DNA of 14,713 nt from Gemmatimonadota bacterium (GCA_003220975.1 QHTX01000165.1:1-14713), one strand, 5' to 3'; counted from the stretch's first letter, positions 1 to 9,349 are shown. Numbers and translations are program-made. The notes: generated by a model not told the origin, from the sequence alone.

Positions 1-2
1 TG

Positions 3-479
3 TTCCAGTTCGCCGCGCTGTTCGACTCGATGACCGTGTTCGACAACGTCGCCCTGGGGCTGCGGCGCCGGGATCTGTCGGACGACGAGATCGCCGACCG
101 GGTGCGAGAGGCGCTGGCGCTGGTGGACCTGACCGGCACGGACGAGAAGCTCCCGGCGGAGCTGTCGGGCGGCATGCGCAAGCGGGTGGGGATCGCGCGC
201 GCGATCGCGCTGCGGCCGCGCTACGTCCTGTACGACGAGCCGACGACCGGGCTCGACCCCGTCACCTCGGCGGTCATCGACCGGCTGATGGTGCGCACCC
301 GCGAGCACCTCGGTGTGACTGGCCTCGTGGTGACGCACGACATGCGCAGCGCCTACACCGTGGGGGATCGCATCGCCATGTTGTACGAGGGCAAGGTCCG
401 GCAGGCGGGCAGCGTGGCGGAGATCCGAGAGACGGAGGACCCGGTGGTACGGCAGTTCATCGAGGGACGTCCGGCGTGA
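3..479 (+). CDS. mlaF: Mla-type ABC transporter ATP-binding protein, 5'-truncated by window edge
   Basis: ATPase subunit of an MCE/Mla-type phospholipid transporter, acting on the cytoplasmic face of the inner membrane. The reading frame is already open at base 3. The fragment starts at the Q-loop (FQFAALFDSMTVFDNVA), so the Walker A motif and N-terminus lie outside the window. Visible motifs are the ABC signature LSGGMRKRVGIARAI, Walker B YVLYDEPTTGLDP and the H-loop VVTHD (His codon at 336). The FQxxALFDSMTVFDNV stretch is typical of MlaF and TGD3-like ATPases rather than importers of sugars or amino acids. The stop codon overlaps the GTG start of the downstream MCE gene by four bases, which supports the same complex. 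An in-frame ATG at base 30 is internal and not the real start. The permease (MlaE) is expected just upstream but is not seen. Confidence 0.93.
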   Translation, partial: FQFAALFDSMTVFDNVALGLRRRDLSDDEIADRVREALALVDLTGTDEKLPAELSGGMRKRVGIARAIALRPRYVLYDEPTTGLDPVTSAVIDRLMVRTREHLGVTGLVVTHDMRSAYTVGDRIAMLYEGKVRQAGSVAEIRETEDPVVRQFIEGRPA

Positions 480-1474
480 AGCGCGAGAACGAGTTCGCCG
501 TCGGCCTCGTGGTGATCGCGGCGTTCGCCATCGTCGTGGGCGGTGCGCTCTGGCTCTCCGGCGCGCACCTCGGCCGCACCGAGGCGGTCTACACCGCTCG
601 GTTCCGGACGGTGGGGGGCCTCAGCGCCGGCGACCCCGTGGTGCTCCGCGGCGTGCGGGTGGGGCGGGTCGAGGCGATCCGCCTGGCGTCGGGCAACTGG
701 GTGGAGGCGGACCTGAAGATCTACGCCGGCGTCCAAGCGCCTCCCAAGCCCGCCGTGATCGCGGCCTCGGCGTCGCTCTTCGGGGAATGGGCCGCGTCGC
801 TCGTTGCCCTCGATCAGCTGCCCAACGATCCCAACATCAAGCAGGCGATCGCCGAGGGGGGGGGCGGGAAGTGGCCGGGGGCGACCCTCCCCGACATCGG
901 CCAGCTCACCGCCCAGGCGAGCCGGATCGCGACCGACATCGCCGCGGTGGCGAACCGCGTGCAGACCGCGTTCGACTCCGAGGCGGTGATTGAGCTGCGC
1001 CGCTCGATCAAGGACTTCGGCCAGGTCGCCGACCGGTTGGCGAAGGTCACGAACGAGCAGGCGGACGTCATCGGGTCGGTCGGGTCGAACCTGCGGCAGG
1101 GGTCGGACGTGCTGGCCAAGGCGGCGACCACCCTACAGGCCACCCTCGGGCGAGTGGACACGGCGACGAACCAGGGCCAGCTGGCGACGATCCTCAACAA
1201 CTCCGCCGCGACGAGCGCCAACCTGCGCACGGCGTCGCAGGACTTCCGCGACCTGATGGACGCGGCGCACAAGAACCAGGCGAGCCTGGTGCGGGTGCTC
1301 ACCGCGGCCGACAGCGTGATGTCGCGCATCGCGAACCGCAACGGCACGCTCGGCCTGCTCGTGTCGGACTCGAGCCTGTACCGCGAGACCACGCTCACGA
1401 TGATCCAGCTGCGGCAGCTCCTGTCCGACATCCAGGCGAACCCGCGGAAATACTTCTCGTTCAGTGTGTTCTGA
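476..1474 (+). CDS. mlaD: MlaD-family MCE-domain substrate-binding protein
   Basis: Membrane-anchored periplasmic lipid-binding subunit of an Mla/MCE transporter, 332 aa. One N-terminal transmembrane segment (about residues 8-27) is followed by an MCE domain (about 37-115, with VGGLSAGDPVVLRGVRVGRV). A long Ala/Thr/Gln-rich, largely helical region (about 140-315) follows, and the protein ends NPRKYFSFSVF, a tail common in MlaD homologues of FCB bacteria. This is much longer than E. coli MlaD (about 180 aa) and closer to MCE proteins with a helical extension that forms a tunnel or needle. The GTG start overlaps the upstream TGA by four bases and has a GAGGGA Shine-Dalgarno at 462-467. A run of nine G lies at 856-864, within the codons of a Gly-rich loop. 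Substrate specificity cannot be read from the sequence. Confidence 0.9.
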   Translation: MKRENEFAVGLVVIAAFAIVVGGALWLSGAHLGRTEAVYTARFRTVGGLSAGDPVVLRGVRVGRVEAIRLASGNWVEADLKIYAGVQAPPKPAVIAASASLFGEWAASLVALDQLPNDPNIKQAIAEGGGGKWPGATLPDIGQLTAQASRIATDIAAVANRVQTAFDSEAVIELRRSIKDFGQVADRLAKVTNEQADVIGSVGSNLRQGSDVLAKAATTLQATLGRVDTATNQGQLATILNNSAATSANLRTASQDFRDLMDAAHKNQASLVRVLTAADSVMSRIANRNGTLGLLVSDSSLYRETTLTMIQLRQLLSDIQANPRKYFSFSVF

Positions 1475-1947
1475 TGGAGCGGGGCAAGAAGCGGGGGCGG
1501 GCTCAACGGGAGACGAGCGCTGGCGGCGTCCTGTTCCGGCGCGGCCCCGACGGCGTACCGCGGTTCCTCCTGATCCGCGACTCGTATCGCAACTGGGGAT
1601 TCCCGAAGGGCCATCTGAAGGTGGGTGAGCCTCCGGCGGACGCGGCGCGCCGTGAGGTCGCCGAGGAGACAGGACTCGAGGACCTCGCGCTGCACGGGCC
1701 GGTCCGCGTCATCGACTGGTATTTCCGGTTCCGCGGCAAGACGATCCACAAGTACTGTCACTTCTTCCTGTTCGAGTCGCAGCAGGGAGACCCGGTGCCG
1801 CAGGCGGAAGAAGGCATCACCGACGTCGCGTGGTACCCGCTCGAGGATGCGCGGCAGACCATCTCCTACGAGAACGCCCGCGCCGTGCTCGAGCAGGCGG
1901 GCGAGATGGCGCACGCGCTGACCCGTGAGGCGGAGGACGCGGGGTGA
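1474..1947 (+). CDS. Nudix hydrolase, Ap4A-hydrolase/MutT-like
   Basis: Predicted nucleoside-diphosphate-linked-moiety hydrolase, 157 aa, cytoplasmic. A perfect Nudix box GX5EX7REVXEEXGL occupies residues 46-68: Gly46, Glu52, Arg60-Glu61, and the metal-binding pair Glu64-Glu65. The lead-in SAGGVLFRRG and WGFPKGHLKVGE resembles bis(5'-nucleosyl)-tetraphosphatases and their bacterial relatives. The substrate (Ap4A, a damaged nucleotide or a 5' RNA cap) is inferred only from resemblance. The ATG overlaps the stop of the MCE gene by one base (TGATG), and there is no clear Shine-Dalgarno, so translation is probably coupled. The extreme N-terminus (MERGKKRGRAQRE) is basic and likely disordered. Its position in a lipid-transport operon gives no obvious functional link. 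Confidence 0.9.
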   Translation: MERGKKRGRAQRETSAGGVLFRRGPDGVPRFLLIRDSYRNWGFPKGHLKVGEPPADAARREVAEETGLEDLALHGPVRVIDWYFRFRGKTIHKYCHFFLFESQQGDPVPQAEEGITDVAWYPLEDARQTISYENARAVLEQAGEMAHALTREAEDAG

Positions 1948-2720
1948 CGGCCGTGGTCCCGGTGTTTCATCCGCGGCGCGAGGCACGACGCGCGGTGAAG
2001 CGGGGGTATCCGCGCGGCGCCGGCACGGTGCGGCTGTGCCGCGACTTGGGCGCCGTGGAACGGCTGCTGCAGCAGCGGCTCGTGGACGCCGTGGTGCTCG
2101 ACGTGAAGGCAGTCTCCCCCGCCGAGGCCGCGCTCGCCCTGCCGGGGCGCTTCCCCCGCATTCCGATGTTCGTGCTGTCGGCGTTTCGCCCCGACGACGG
2201 GCCGCTGCTCGCGGCGTGCCACGCGGCGGGGTTCGCCGGCATCCTGGTGGAAGGGGTGGACAACGCGGTCGCGGGGGAGTGGGTGGCGGGGCGCACCGCC
2301 GAGGTGGCCCGGCGCGCGGCCCTTGCGGACGCGCCCCGGCTGCTGCGGCTCACCGACCGGCTGCAGCTCGCGGCCTGGGACGAGGTGCTGCGACGCGCCG
2401 CCGGGCCGACCAAGACGGCCCAGGTCGCCGCGGCGCTGCGCGTGACGCGGGAGCACCTGTCGCGCGAGTTCGCGGCGGGCGGCGCGCCGAACCTGAAGCG
2501 TGTGATCGACCTGGCGCGAGCCGCCTGCGCGGCCGACCTGCTCGGCAACCCCGGCTATACCGTCCGAGCGGTGGTGCACATTCTCGGATATGCCTCGCCC
2601 AGCCACCTCGCCGGTGCGGCGCGCCGGGTCGCGGGCGCGACGCCGCAGGAGCTACGGGCCGTGGGCCCGGACGGCGTGCTGGCGCGATTCATTAGAGGAA
2701 GGACGAGATCGAGAGTCTGA
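1944..2720 (+). CDS. Receiver-like / AraC-type HTH putative transcription regulator
   Basis: Putative DNA-binding regulator, 258 aa. The C-terminal part (about residues 135-240) looks like an AraC-family two-helix-turn-helix domain: first HTH about 157-180 (KTAQVAAALRVTREHLSREF), second about 206-238 (VRAVVHILGYASPSHLAGAA, then ATPQELR). The N-terminal 25-115 has the rhythm of a response-regulator receiver: DAVVLDV (Asp53, possible phospho-acceptor strand), IPMFVLSAFRPDD (Ser79) and a later FAGILVEG strand. The acidic pair of strand 1 and the conserved Lys are not evident, so it may be a degenerate, phosphorylation-independent receiver. The GTG start overlaps the Nudix stop by four bases, with GGAGG at 1932-1936. 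It is the last gene of the operon and directly precedes atpA. Target genes are unknown. It could instead be a one-component sensor with an unrelated alpha/beta domain. Confidence 0.75.
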   Translation: MTAVVPVFHPRREARRAVKRGYPRGAGTVRLCRDLGAVERLLQQRLVDAVVLDVKAVSPAEAALALPGRFPRIPMFVLSAFRPDDGPLLAACHAAGFAGILVEGVDNAVAGEWVAGRTAEVARRAALADAPRLLRLTDRLQLAAWDEVLRRAAGPTKTAQVAAALRVTREHLSREFAAGGAPNLKRVIDLARAACAADLLGNPGYTVRAVVHILGYASPSHLAGAARRVAGATPQELRAVGPDGVLARFIRGRTRSRV

Positions 2721-2724
2721 CAAT

Positions 2725-2827
2725 GTGGAATGCGGAATTGAAGGGTGGGGTTCGTTCTAGGAGAGCGGCCGCCCGGTTCGACGATGGCGCGGTCCATTCC
2801 GCACTCCGCATTCCGCACTCCGCACTC
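2725..2827. repeat. Element A: inverted repeat built of 7-base AYTCCGC units
   Basis: The right arm (2796-2827) is four tandem 7-mers ATTCCGC/ACTCCGC plus a partial ACTC. The left arm (about 2728-2740, GGAATGCGGAATT) is the reverse complement of two such units. About 55 bases of unrelated sequence separate the arms. The pentamer ATGTG occurs at 2723-2727 and again at 2828-2832, directly outside a 100-base unit, and could be a target duplication, though five bases can match by chance. The element fills most of the gap between the regulator gene and atpA, and its right end touches the operator at 2829-2844. No coding sequence is supported inside it. Confidence 0.6.
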
Positions 2828-2828
2828 A

Positions 2829-2844
2829 TGTGATAAATTTCACA
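2829..2844. promoter_or_regulatory. CRP/FNR-family operator upstream of atpA
   Basis: The sequence TGTGATAAATTTCACA is an exact TGTGA-N6-TCACA palindrome, the established CRP-type consensus. It ends 20 bases before the atpA ATG. The AT-rich core is striking in a GC-rich surround and includes a -10-like TAAATT (2834-2839), so a bound regulator would probably cover the promoter. That a CRP/FNR-family protein binds here is inferred; no such gene is in the window. The AraC-like product encoded just upstream would not be expected to use this kind of site. Confidence 0.6.
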
Positions 2845-2864
2845 AGCCACCAACACGGATCCCC

Positions 2865-4405
<1,541 letters not shown>

Positions 4406-4406
<1 letters not shown>

Positions 4407-5335
4407 TGGCCAAGCCCCGCGAGCTGCGCCGGCGCATCCGCTCGGTGCAGAGCACGCGCAAGATCACGAAGACGATGGAGCTGGTGGCCACGTCGAAGCT
4501 GAAGCGCGCGCAGGACCGCGTGGCCGCCGCGCGTCCCTACGCGGCGGCGCTCACCGAGGTGATGGGCGATCTCTACGATCCCGAGCTGGCGGAGCGCTTC
4601 CCGCTGTTGCGCCAGCCGCCGGAAGGAGGGGAGGGTCCCGCGCGGCGCGTCGCGCTCCTCCTCATCACCTCCAATCGCGGGCTGTGCGGGGCCTTCAACG
4701 CCAACCTGATCCGCGAGGCGCGGCGGCGCCTCGACGAGCTCGACCGCGCGGGCACCCCGGTGGACCTGCACGTCGTCGGCAAGAAGGGGATCACCTACTT
4801 CCGCTTCGCCAAGCGGCCGCTCGCGTCGCAGCGTACCGACATCGGCGACAAGCCGACCGCCACGCACGCCGCCGAGCTCGTCGGCCCGCTGGTGGCGCAG
4901 TTCGCGTCCGGTGGCGTGGACGCGGTGGAAGTGGTGTTCGCGCAGTTCCGGAGCGCGGTGTCCACGCCGCCGACGGTGCTCCGCATCCTCCCGGTCACGC
5001 CACCGACGGAAGGACGGAAGGACGGAAAGGGGATGGCGAGTCCACCTTCCGTCCTTCCGTCTTTCCGTCGCAGTGCGAATTACATCCTAAGGCCATCTGC
5101 GGAGGCGATTCTCGCCGAGCTCTTGCCGCTCTACGTCCGCAATCAGGTCTACCGGGCGCTGGTGGAGACGACGGCGGCGTTTTACGGGGCGCAGCGCACC
5201 GCGATGAAGAACGCGACGGACAACGCGGGCGACATGCTCGACGTCCTCAATCGCACGTACAACCGGGCGCGGCAAGCGCAGATCACGCAGGAGATCGCGG
5301 AGATCGTGGGGGGGGCGGAAGCCCTAAAGGGCTAG
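4406..5335 (+). CDS. atpG: F1F0 ATP synthase subunit gamma with an in-frame repeat insertion
   Basis: Central rotor stalk of F1, 309 aa against about 287 in E. coli. The N-terminal helix (RRRIRSVQSTRKITKTMELV), the SNRGLCGAFNANL segment and the C-terminal helix (TAMKNATDNAGDML, then ITQEIAEIVGGAEAL) are all intact. The extra length sits at about residues 200-222, between LPVTPP and ANYILRPSAEAI. There the DNA is an inverted repeat of 8-base GACGGAAG units that adds a Lys/Arg/Pro/Ser-rich stretch without breaking the frame. In E. coli gamma this place is a variable loop of the globular domain before the C-terminal helix, so the insertion should be tolerated. The ATG overlaps the atpA stop by one base. 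A run of eight G lies near the 3' end (5308-5315). Confidence 0.95.
5005..5069. repeat. Element B: inverted repeat of 8-base GACGGAAG units inside atpG
   Basis: The left arm (5005-5030) is three tandem GACGGAAG/GACGGAAA units. The right arm (5045-5069) is their reverse complement, CCTTCCGTC/CTTTCCGTC. About 25 bases of each arm can pair with one or two imperfections, leaving a loop of about 14 bases (5031-5044). The whole element is translated in the atpG frame with no stop codon. It resembles in concept the palindromic elements that insert in frame in Rickettsia genes, but the sequence is different. Confidence 0.8.
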
Positions 5336-5341
5336 TCATCA

Positions 5342-5397
5342 CGTTATCCGTCATCCGTCTCGAACCACGGACAACGGATGACGGACAACGGACAACG
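5342..5397. repeat. Element C: inverted repeat of 7-base ACGGAYR units between atpG and atpD
   Basis: The right part (5367-5397) is four tandem 7-mers (ACGGACA, ACGGATG, ACGGACA, ACGGACA) plus ACG. The left arm CGTTATCCGTCATCCGT (5342-5358) pairs with 5374-5390 over 17 positions with one mismatch, leaving a 15-base loop. There is no T-run, so it is not a typical intrinsic terminator, and it lies inside an operon. Its right end runs directly into GAGG (5397-5400), the likely Shine-Dalgarno of atpD. Folding in the mRNA could therefore affect the supply of beta relative to gamma. That effect is inference. Confidence 0.75.
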
Positions 5398-5406
5398 AGG
5401 ATCAAC

Positions 5407-6870
<1,464 letters not shown>

Positions 6871-6873
6871 GTG

Positions 6874-7137
6874 ATGCACGTCACGGTCGTTTCCCCCGAG
6901 CGGGCGGTATTCGATGGGGCCGCCGACGCGGTGGTCGCGCCGGCGTACGACGGCCAGGTCGGCATCCTGCCGGGCCATGCACCGTTCCTCGCGTTGCTCG
7001 GGACCGGCGTCCTCGCGGTGCGGCAGGGGAGCGCGTCGAGCCGCTTCACCATCGCGGGTGGCTTCCTCCAGGTCGTGGGGGCGGGCGGGGGGGGCGACGC
7101 GGTCCGGATTGTGGCCGATCGGGTTGAAGAGTCTTGA
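6874..7137 (+). CDS. atpC: F1F0 ATP synthase subunit epsilon, short form lacking the C-terminal helices
   Basis: Small rotor subunit that joins gamma to the c-ring and in many bacteria can inhibit ATP hydrolysis. The 87 residues cover only the N-terminal beta-sandwich: MHVTVVSPERAVFDG, then VVAPAYDGQVGILPGHAPFLALLGTG and FTIAGGFLQV. The two C-terminal helices of the E. coli protein (139 aa) are absent, because TGA follows DAVRIVADRVEES. Short epsilons of this kind are known in some other bacteria, so this need not be a damaged gene. GTG at 6871 is an alternative start one codon earlier. The gap to atpD is only 3 bases. A G8 run at 7087-7094 lies near the 3' end, so a frameshift there could mimic truncation. 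Confidence 0.9.
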   Translation: MHVTVVSPERAVFDGAADAVVAPAYDGQVGILPGHAPFLALLGTGVLAVRQGSASSRFTIAGGFLQVVGAGGGGDAVRIVADRVEES

Positions 7138-7162
7138 CAGATCGCGGGGCCGCCCTTATCGA
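7134..7162 (+). promoter_or_regulatory. Candidate sigma70-like promoter overlapping the atpC stop
   Basis: A perfect -35 hexamer TTGACA (7134-7139) includes the TGA stop of atpC. A 17-base spacer leads to TATCGA (7157-7162), a weak -10. It would drive the beta-barrel gene starting at 7219 with a leader of about 50 bases. No terminator hairpin is evident between atpC and that gene, so read-through from the atp operon is also possible. Confidence 0.4.
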
Positions 7163-7218
7163 TGTGCGGCTTTTGATCGGCACGGCGCCCGTCACTCTTC
7201 CCTGGGGAGGCTTGTCCT

Positions 7219-7782
7219 ATGCGGAAGCTGATCGGCAGTGTGGTGCTGGTGACGCTTGGTGCGATGTTGCCCGCCCTCGCCGCGGCGCAGCGGCGGGCCG
7301 CGCCGGAGGCCGGCCCGCAGCATGAGCTCGGCGTTGATCTCGCGTTCAACTATGTCAGTGTTGGCAGCGGCGGCGGCAGCGGTGTCCGGCTGGCCGCGCC
7401 GGTCGACGTACGGATCGGCTTCCTGTCGCGGTCGCAGAACATGTTCGAGGGCCGGGTCTCGCTGCTGTGGGACTCGAACAGCGGCTTCGTCGCCTTCTCA
7501 CCCGGGGTCAACATCCTCCACCAGCTGAAGCGGGGCACCGGCACGCACGGACTGATGCGCGCCACGTACGTGACCGGCGGGGTGGGACTGAACATCACCA
7601 AGGCCGGCTCGGGTGCGAGCACCGCGACGCAATTCGTGCTGAATGGCGGCCTCGGGAAACGCCTCCCGTACGAGAGCGCGGTGTTCTGCCCTGAAGCGTT
7701 CATCGCGTACGCCTTCAAGACCAGCACGGTGCCGAGCGAGTTCTCGATCGGCGTGCGGCTCGGCTTGTCCTTCTGGCACTAG
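7219..7782 (+). CDS. Secreted outer-membrane beta-barrel candidate (187 aa)
   Basis: Likely small outer-membrane protein of unknown function. A Sec signal peptide covers about residues 1-24 (MRKLIGSVVLVTLGAMLPALAAAQ). The mature part alternates polar and hydrophobic residues in short strands, for example HELGVDLAFNYVSVG, VDVRIGFLSR, MFEGRVSLLWD and EFSIGVRLGLSFW, separated by Gly/Ser-rich turns. The protein ends on an aromatic strand (LGLSFWH), as expected for BAM-assembled barrels. The length suits roughly eight strands. The start is fixed by GGGGAGG at 7204-7210, eight bases before the ATG. It is the first of three consecutive barrel-type genes. No specific family is recognised. Confidence 0.75.
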   Translation: MRKLIGSVVLVTLGAMLPALAAAQRRAAPEAGPQHELGVDLAFNYVSVGSGGGSGVRLAAPVDVRIGFLSRSQNMFEGRVSLLWDSNSGFVAFSPGVNILHQLKRGTGTHGLMRATYVTGGVGLNITKAGSGASTATQFVLNGGLGKRLPYESAVFCPEAFIAYAFKTSTVPSEFSIGVRLGLSFWH

Positions 7783-7827
7783 CCCCGCGGCCGGGCGCGG
7801 TGTGAGCCGCGTCACCCGGGGATGTCT

Positions 7828-7856
7828 GCGGCCCGTCCACGGTGTGGACGGGCCGC
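7828..7856 (+). terminator. Strong hairpin terminator candidate
   Basis: GCGGCCCGTCCAC (7828-7840) and GTGGACGGGCCGC (7844-7856) are perfect 13-base complements around a three-base loop. Only a weak T-rich stretch (CTCGCTTGT) follows. It lies 45 bases after the 7219-7782 gene and well before the next start, the position expected for an intrinsic terminator. Confidence 0.7.
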
Positions 7857-7959
7857 CTCGCTTGTAACGGGGGTGGGGAAGGGGGCGGCGCGGAACGCTC
7901 CCGGGCCCCTCGGGTACCTGTGTCACGTCGTTTCCGAATCGATCCTGACGGGAGAGAGC

Positions 7960-8574
7960 ATGCGGAACAACGTTGCGGTGTTGATCACCGCGGTCTCGAG
8001 CGCGATCGCGACCGCAGCCGGCGCGCAGGCGACCGGGATGCCGTCGTTCAACGCGCCTTACCGGGCGTTTCAGCGCTCGGAGTTCGGCGGGGTCCTGAGC
8101 TTCCCCGACGGCGGCGGCACGGGGTTCGAGGGCGTGTATCGCTACGCCAGCGGGAAATTCGACATCGGGCTGCGCGGCGGCTTCTTCGATCCGGGCGGCA
8201 ACGCGAGCACGGTCGTCCTCGCCGGCATCGAGGCGCGGGAGCGGGTCATCACGCACACCGTCGACTTCCCGCTCGACGGCGCCATCGTGTTCGGCGCCGG
8301 CGCCGACCTCGTGAGCGGCGGCTCCGAGCTCAACATCCCCGTGGGCCTGTCGCTCGGCCGGCGGATCGATCCGCAGGGGTCCACGGTGAGCATCGTCCCC
8401 TACGTGCAGCCGACGCTCGCCTTCATCGTGGGCGATCAGCCTTCGGACCTCATCTTCGCCTTCGGCATCGGGGCGGACTTCCGGCTCTCCCGCGTGCTCG
8501 ACGCGCGCGTCTCCGGCGGCTTGGGCGACGCGCCGCTCACGGGCGTGTCGATCAGCGCCGTGTGGGTGCACTAG
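7960..8574 (+). CDS. Secreted outer-membrane beta-barrel candidate (204 aa)
   Basis: Likely outer-membrane barrel of unknown function. The signal peptide is about residues 1-23 (MRNNVAVLITAVSSAIATAAGAQA). The mature part shows amphipathic strands and Gly-rich turns: FGGVLSFPDGGGTGFEGVYRY, FDIGLRGGFFD, ELNIPVGLSLGRRID, FAFGIGADFRLS and VSISAVWVH at the C-terminus, with an aromatic near the end. The ATG at 7960 is chosen over upstream in-frame starts because GGAG at 7951-7954 is correctly spaced and the signal peptide begins there. Upstream starts would run through the terminator hairpin. The terminator before it suggests its own promoter, but I could not place one with confidence. It does not look like a recent duplicate of either neighbour. 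Confidence 0.75.
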   Translation: MRNNVAVLITAVSSAIATAAGAQATGMPSFNAPYRAFQRSEFGGVLSFPDGGGTGFEGVYRYASGKFDIGLRGGFFDPGGNASTVVLAGIEARERVITHTVDFPLDGAIVFGAGADLVSGGSELNIPVGLSLGRRIDPQGSTVSIVPYVQPTLAFIVGDQPSDLIFAFGIGADFRLSRVLDARVSGGLGDAPLTGVSISAVWVH

Positions 8575-8586
8575 ACCGACACGCGA

Positions 8587-8616
8587 TTGACTTGCCGGGC
8601 CTGAGGTCACTACCGT
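8587..8616 (+). promoter_or_regulatory. Weak promoter candidate for the third barrel gene
   Basis: TTGACT (8587-8592) is followed after 18 bases by TACCGT (8611-8616), a poor -10 that also reads TACCGTTG, one mismatch from the TAnnTTTG motif of Bacteroidota promoters. It lies 48 bases before the ATG at 8664. Confidence 0.3.
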
Positions 8617-8663
8617 TGGCTCGGCTCCTGCATCGATTCCTTCTTGACGTGGAAGGGGTGCCT

Positions 8664-9320
8664 ATGAAGCGCGCAGTGTTGATTCTCGGAATGGTGGCAT
8701 TGCTGGCCGCGCCCGCTGCCCCCGTGGCGGCCCAGTGGCTCGGCGAGCCGGTGTGGAACAGTCCCAAGGGCGGAACGGGCCTCACGATCTACGCCGACTA
8801 CGGCAAGCCCAATGACAGCTACGGATCGGGCAACGCCTTCGGCGGGCGCGTCTCGCTCGGCCTCGGTACGCTGACCCTCACCGCGGGCCTCTCCACGTAC
8901 AAGTCCGACTCGCTCGGGCCCGATCGCATCACCTCATACGGAGGTAACGCGGAGTTCCGCTTGATCGGCGGCAGCTTGCTACCGGTAGCTGTCAACCTGC
9001 AGGCGGGCGCTGCGCGCTCCGACTCGGCGAACAGCACGGCCGCGCAAACCGTCGTCACCGGCGCCGCCGGCATCTCCGTGCCGCTGCCGACGCCCGGCTT
9101 CAGCGTCGAGCCGTACTTCTCGCCCGGCGTGCGATACCGGGACTTCGGCTCGGGTAACGGCTCGAGCACGGAGTTCGGGTACGCGATCGGGGCGAACCTG
9201 AGCTTCGGGTTGCTCGGCGTGCATCTCGCCTACGACAACGAGAAGCTGAAGGGCGGTGGGAGCGTCGGCGTGTTCGGGGTCGGGGCGCACGTCGCGATCA
9301 AGCTGCCACTCGGCATGTGA
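8664..9320 (+). CDS. Secreted outer-membrane beta-barrel candidate (218 aa)
   Basis: Probable outer-membrane protein of unknown function. The signal peptide covers about residues 1-24 (MKRAVLILGMVALLAAPAAPVAAQ). Repeated beta-hairpin-like stretches follow: GLTIYADYGKPND, FGGRVSLGLGTLTLTAGLSTY, NAEFRLIGG, VAVNLQAGAA, GFSVEPYFSPGVRYRDFGSG, FGYAIGANLSFGLLGVHLAYDN and VGVFGVGAHVAIKL. The 'YFSPGVRYRDFGSG' type of strand pair is common in the loosely defined OmpA-like or porin-like eight-stranded barrels. Unlike its two upstream neighbours, it ends in Met rather than near an aromatic. The ATG is preceded by GGAAGG at 8651-8656. A terminator-like hairpin follows its stop at 9357-9382. Confidence 0.75.
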   Translation: MKRAVLILGMVALLAAPAAPVAAQWLGEPVWNSPKGGTGLTIYADYGKPNDSYGSGNAFGGRVSLGLGTLTLTAGLSTYKSDSLGPDRITSYGGNAEFRLIGGSLLPVAVNLQAGAARSDSANSTAAQTVVTGAAGISVPLPTPGFSVEPYFSPGVRYRDFGSGNGSSTEFGYAIGANLSFGLLGVHLAYDNEKLKGGGSVGVFGVGAHVAIKLPLGM

Positions 9321-9349
9321 GCGTGGTTCACAACCCCGTTTGCAGGCGC

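Noticed and set aside
814..1986. 390-codon minus-strand frame across mlaD and the Nudix gene
   Set aside because: It is a shadow of two well-supported genes, with no ribosome-binding site or domain.
2745..2864. Longer N-terminus for AtpA reading through the repeat region
   Set aside because: The extra 40 residues would be a translation of element A and the operator. Family N-termini begin at MATDSILRPGELK, so the ATG at 2865 is used.
5005..5069. Frameshift or pseudogene in atpG
   Set aside because: The frame is unbroken through the insertion and all conserved gamma segments on both sides are in the same frame.
5342..5397. Intrinsic terminator between atpG and atpD
   Set aside because: No T-run follows the stem, and stopping transcription between gamma and beta would be harmful. 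It is treated as a repeat element.
7842..8663. Long upstream extension of the third barrel protein, across the second barrel gene
   Set aside because: The upstream part is an out-of-frame Arg-rich translation of the neighbouring gene. The signal peptide and GGAAGG ribosome-binding site fix the start at 8664.
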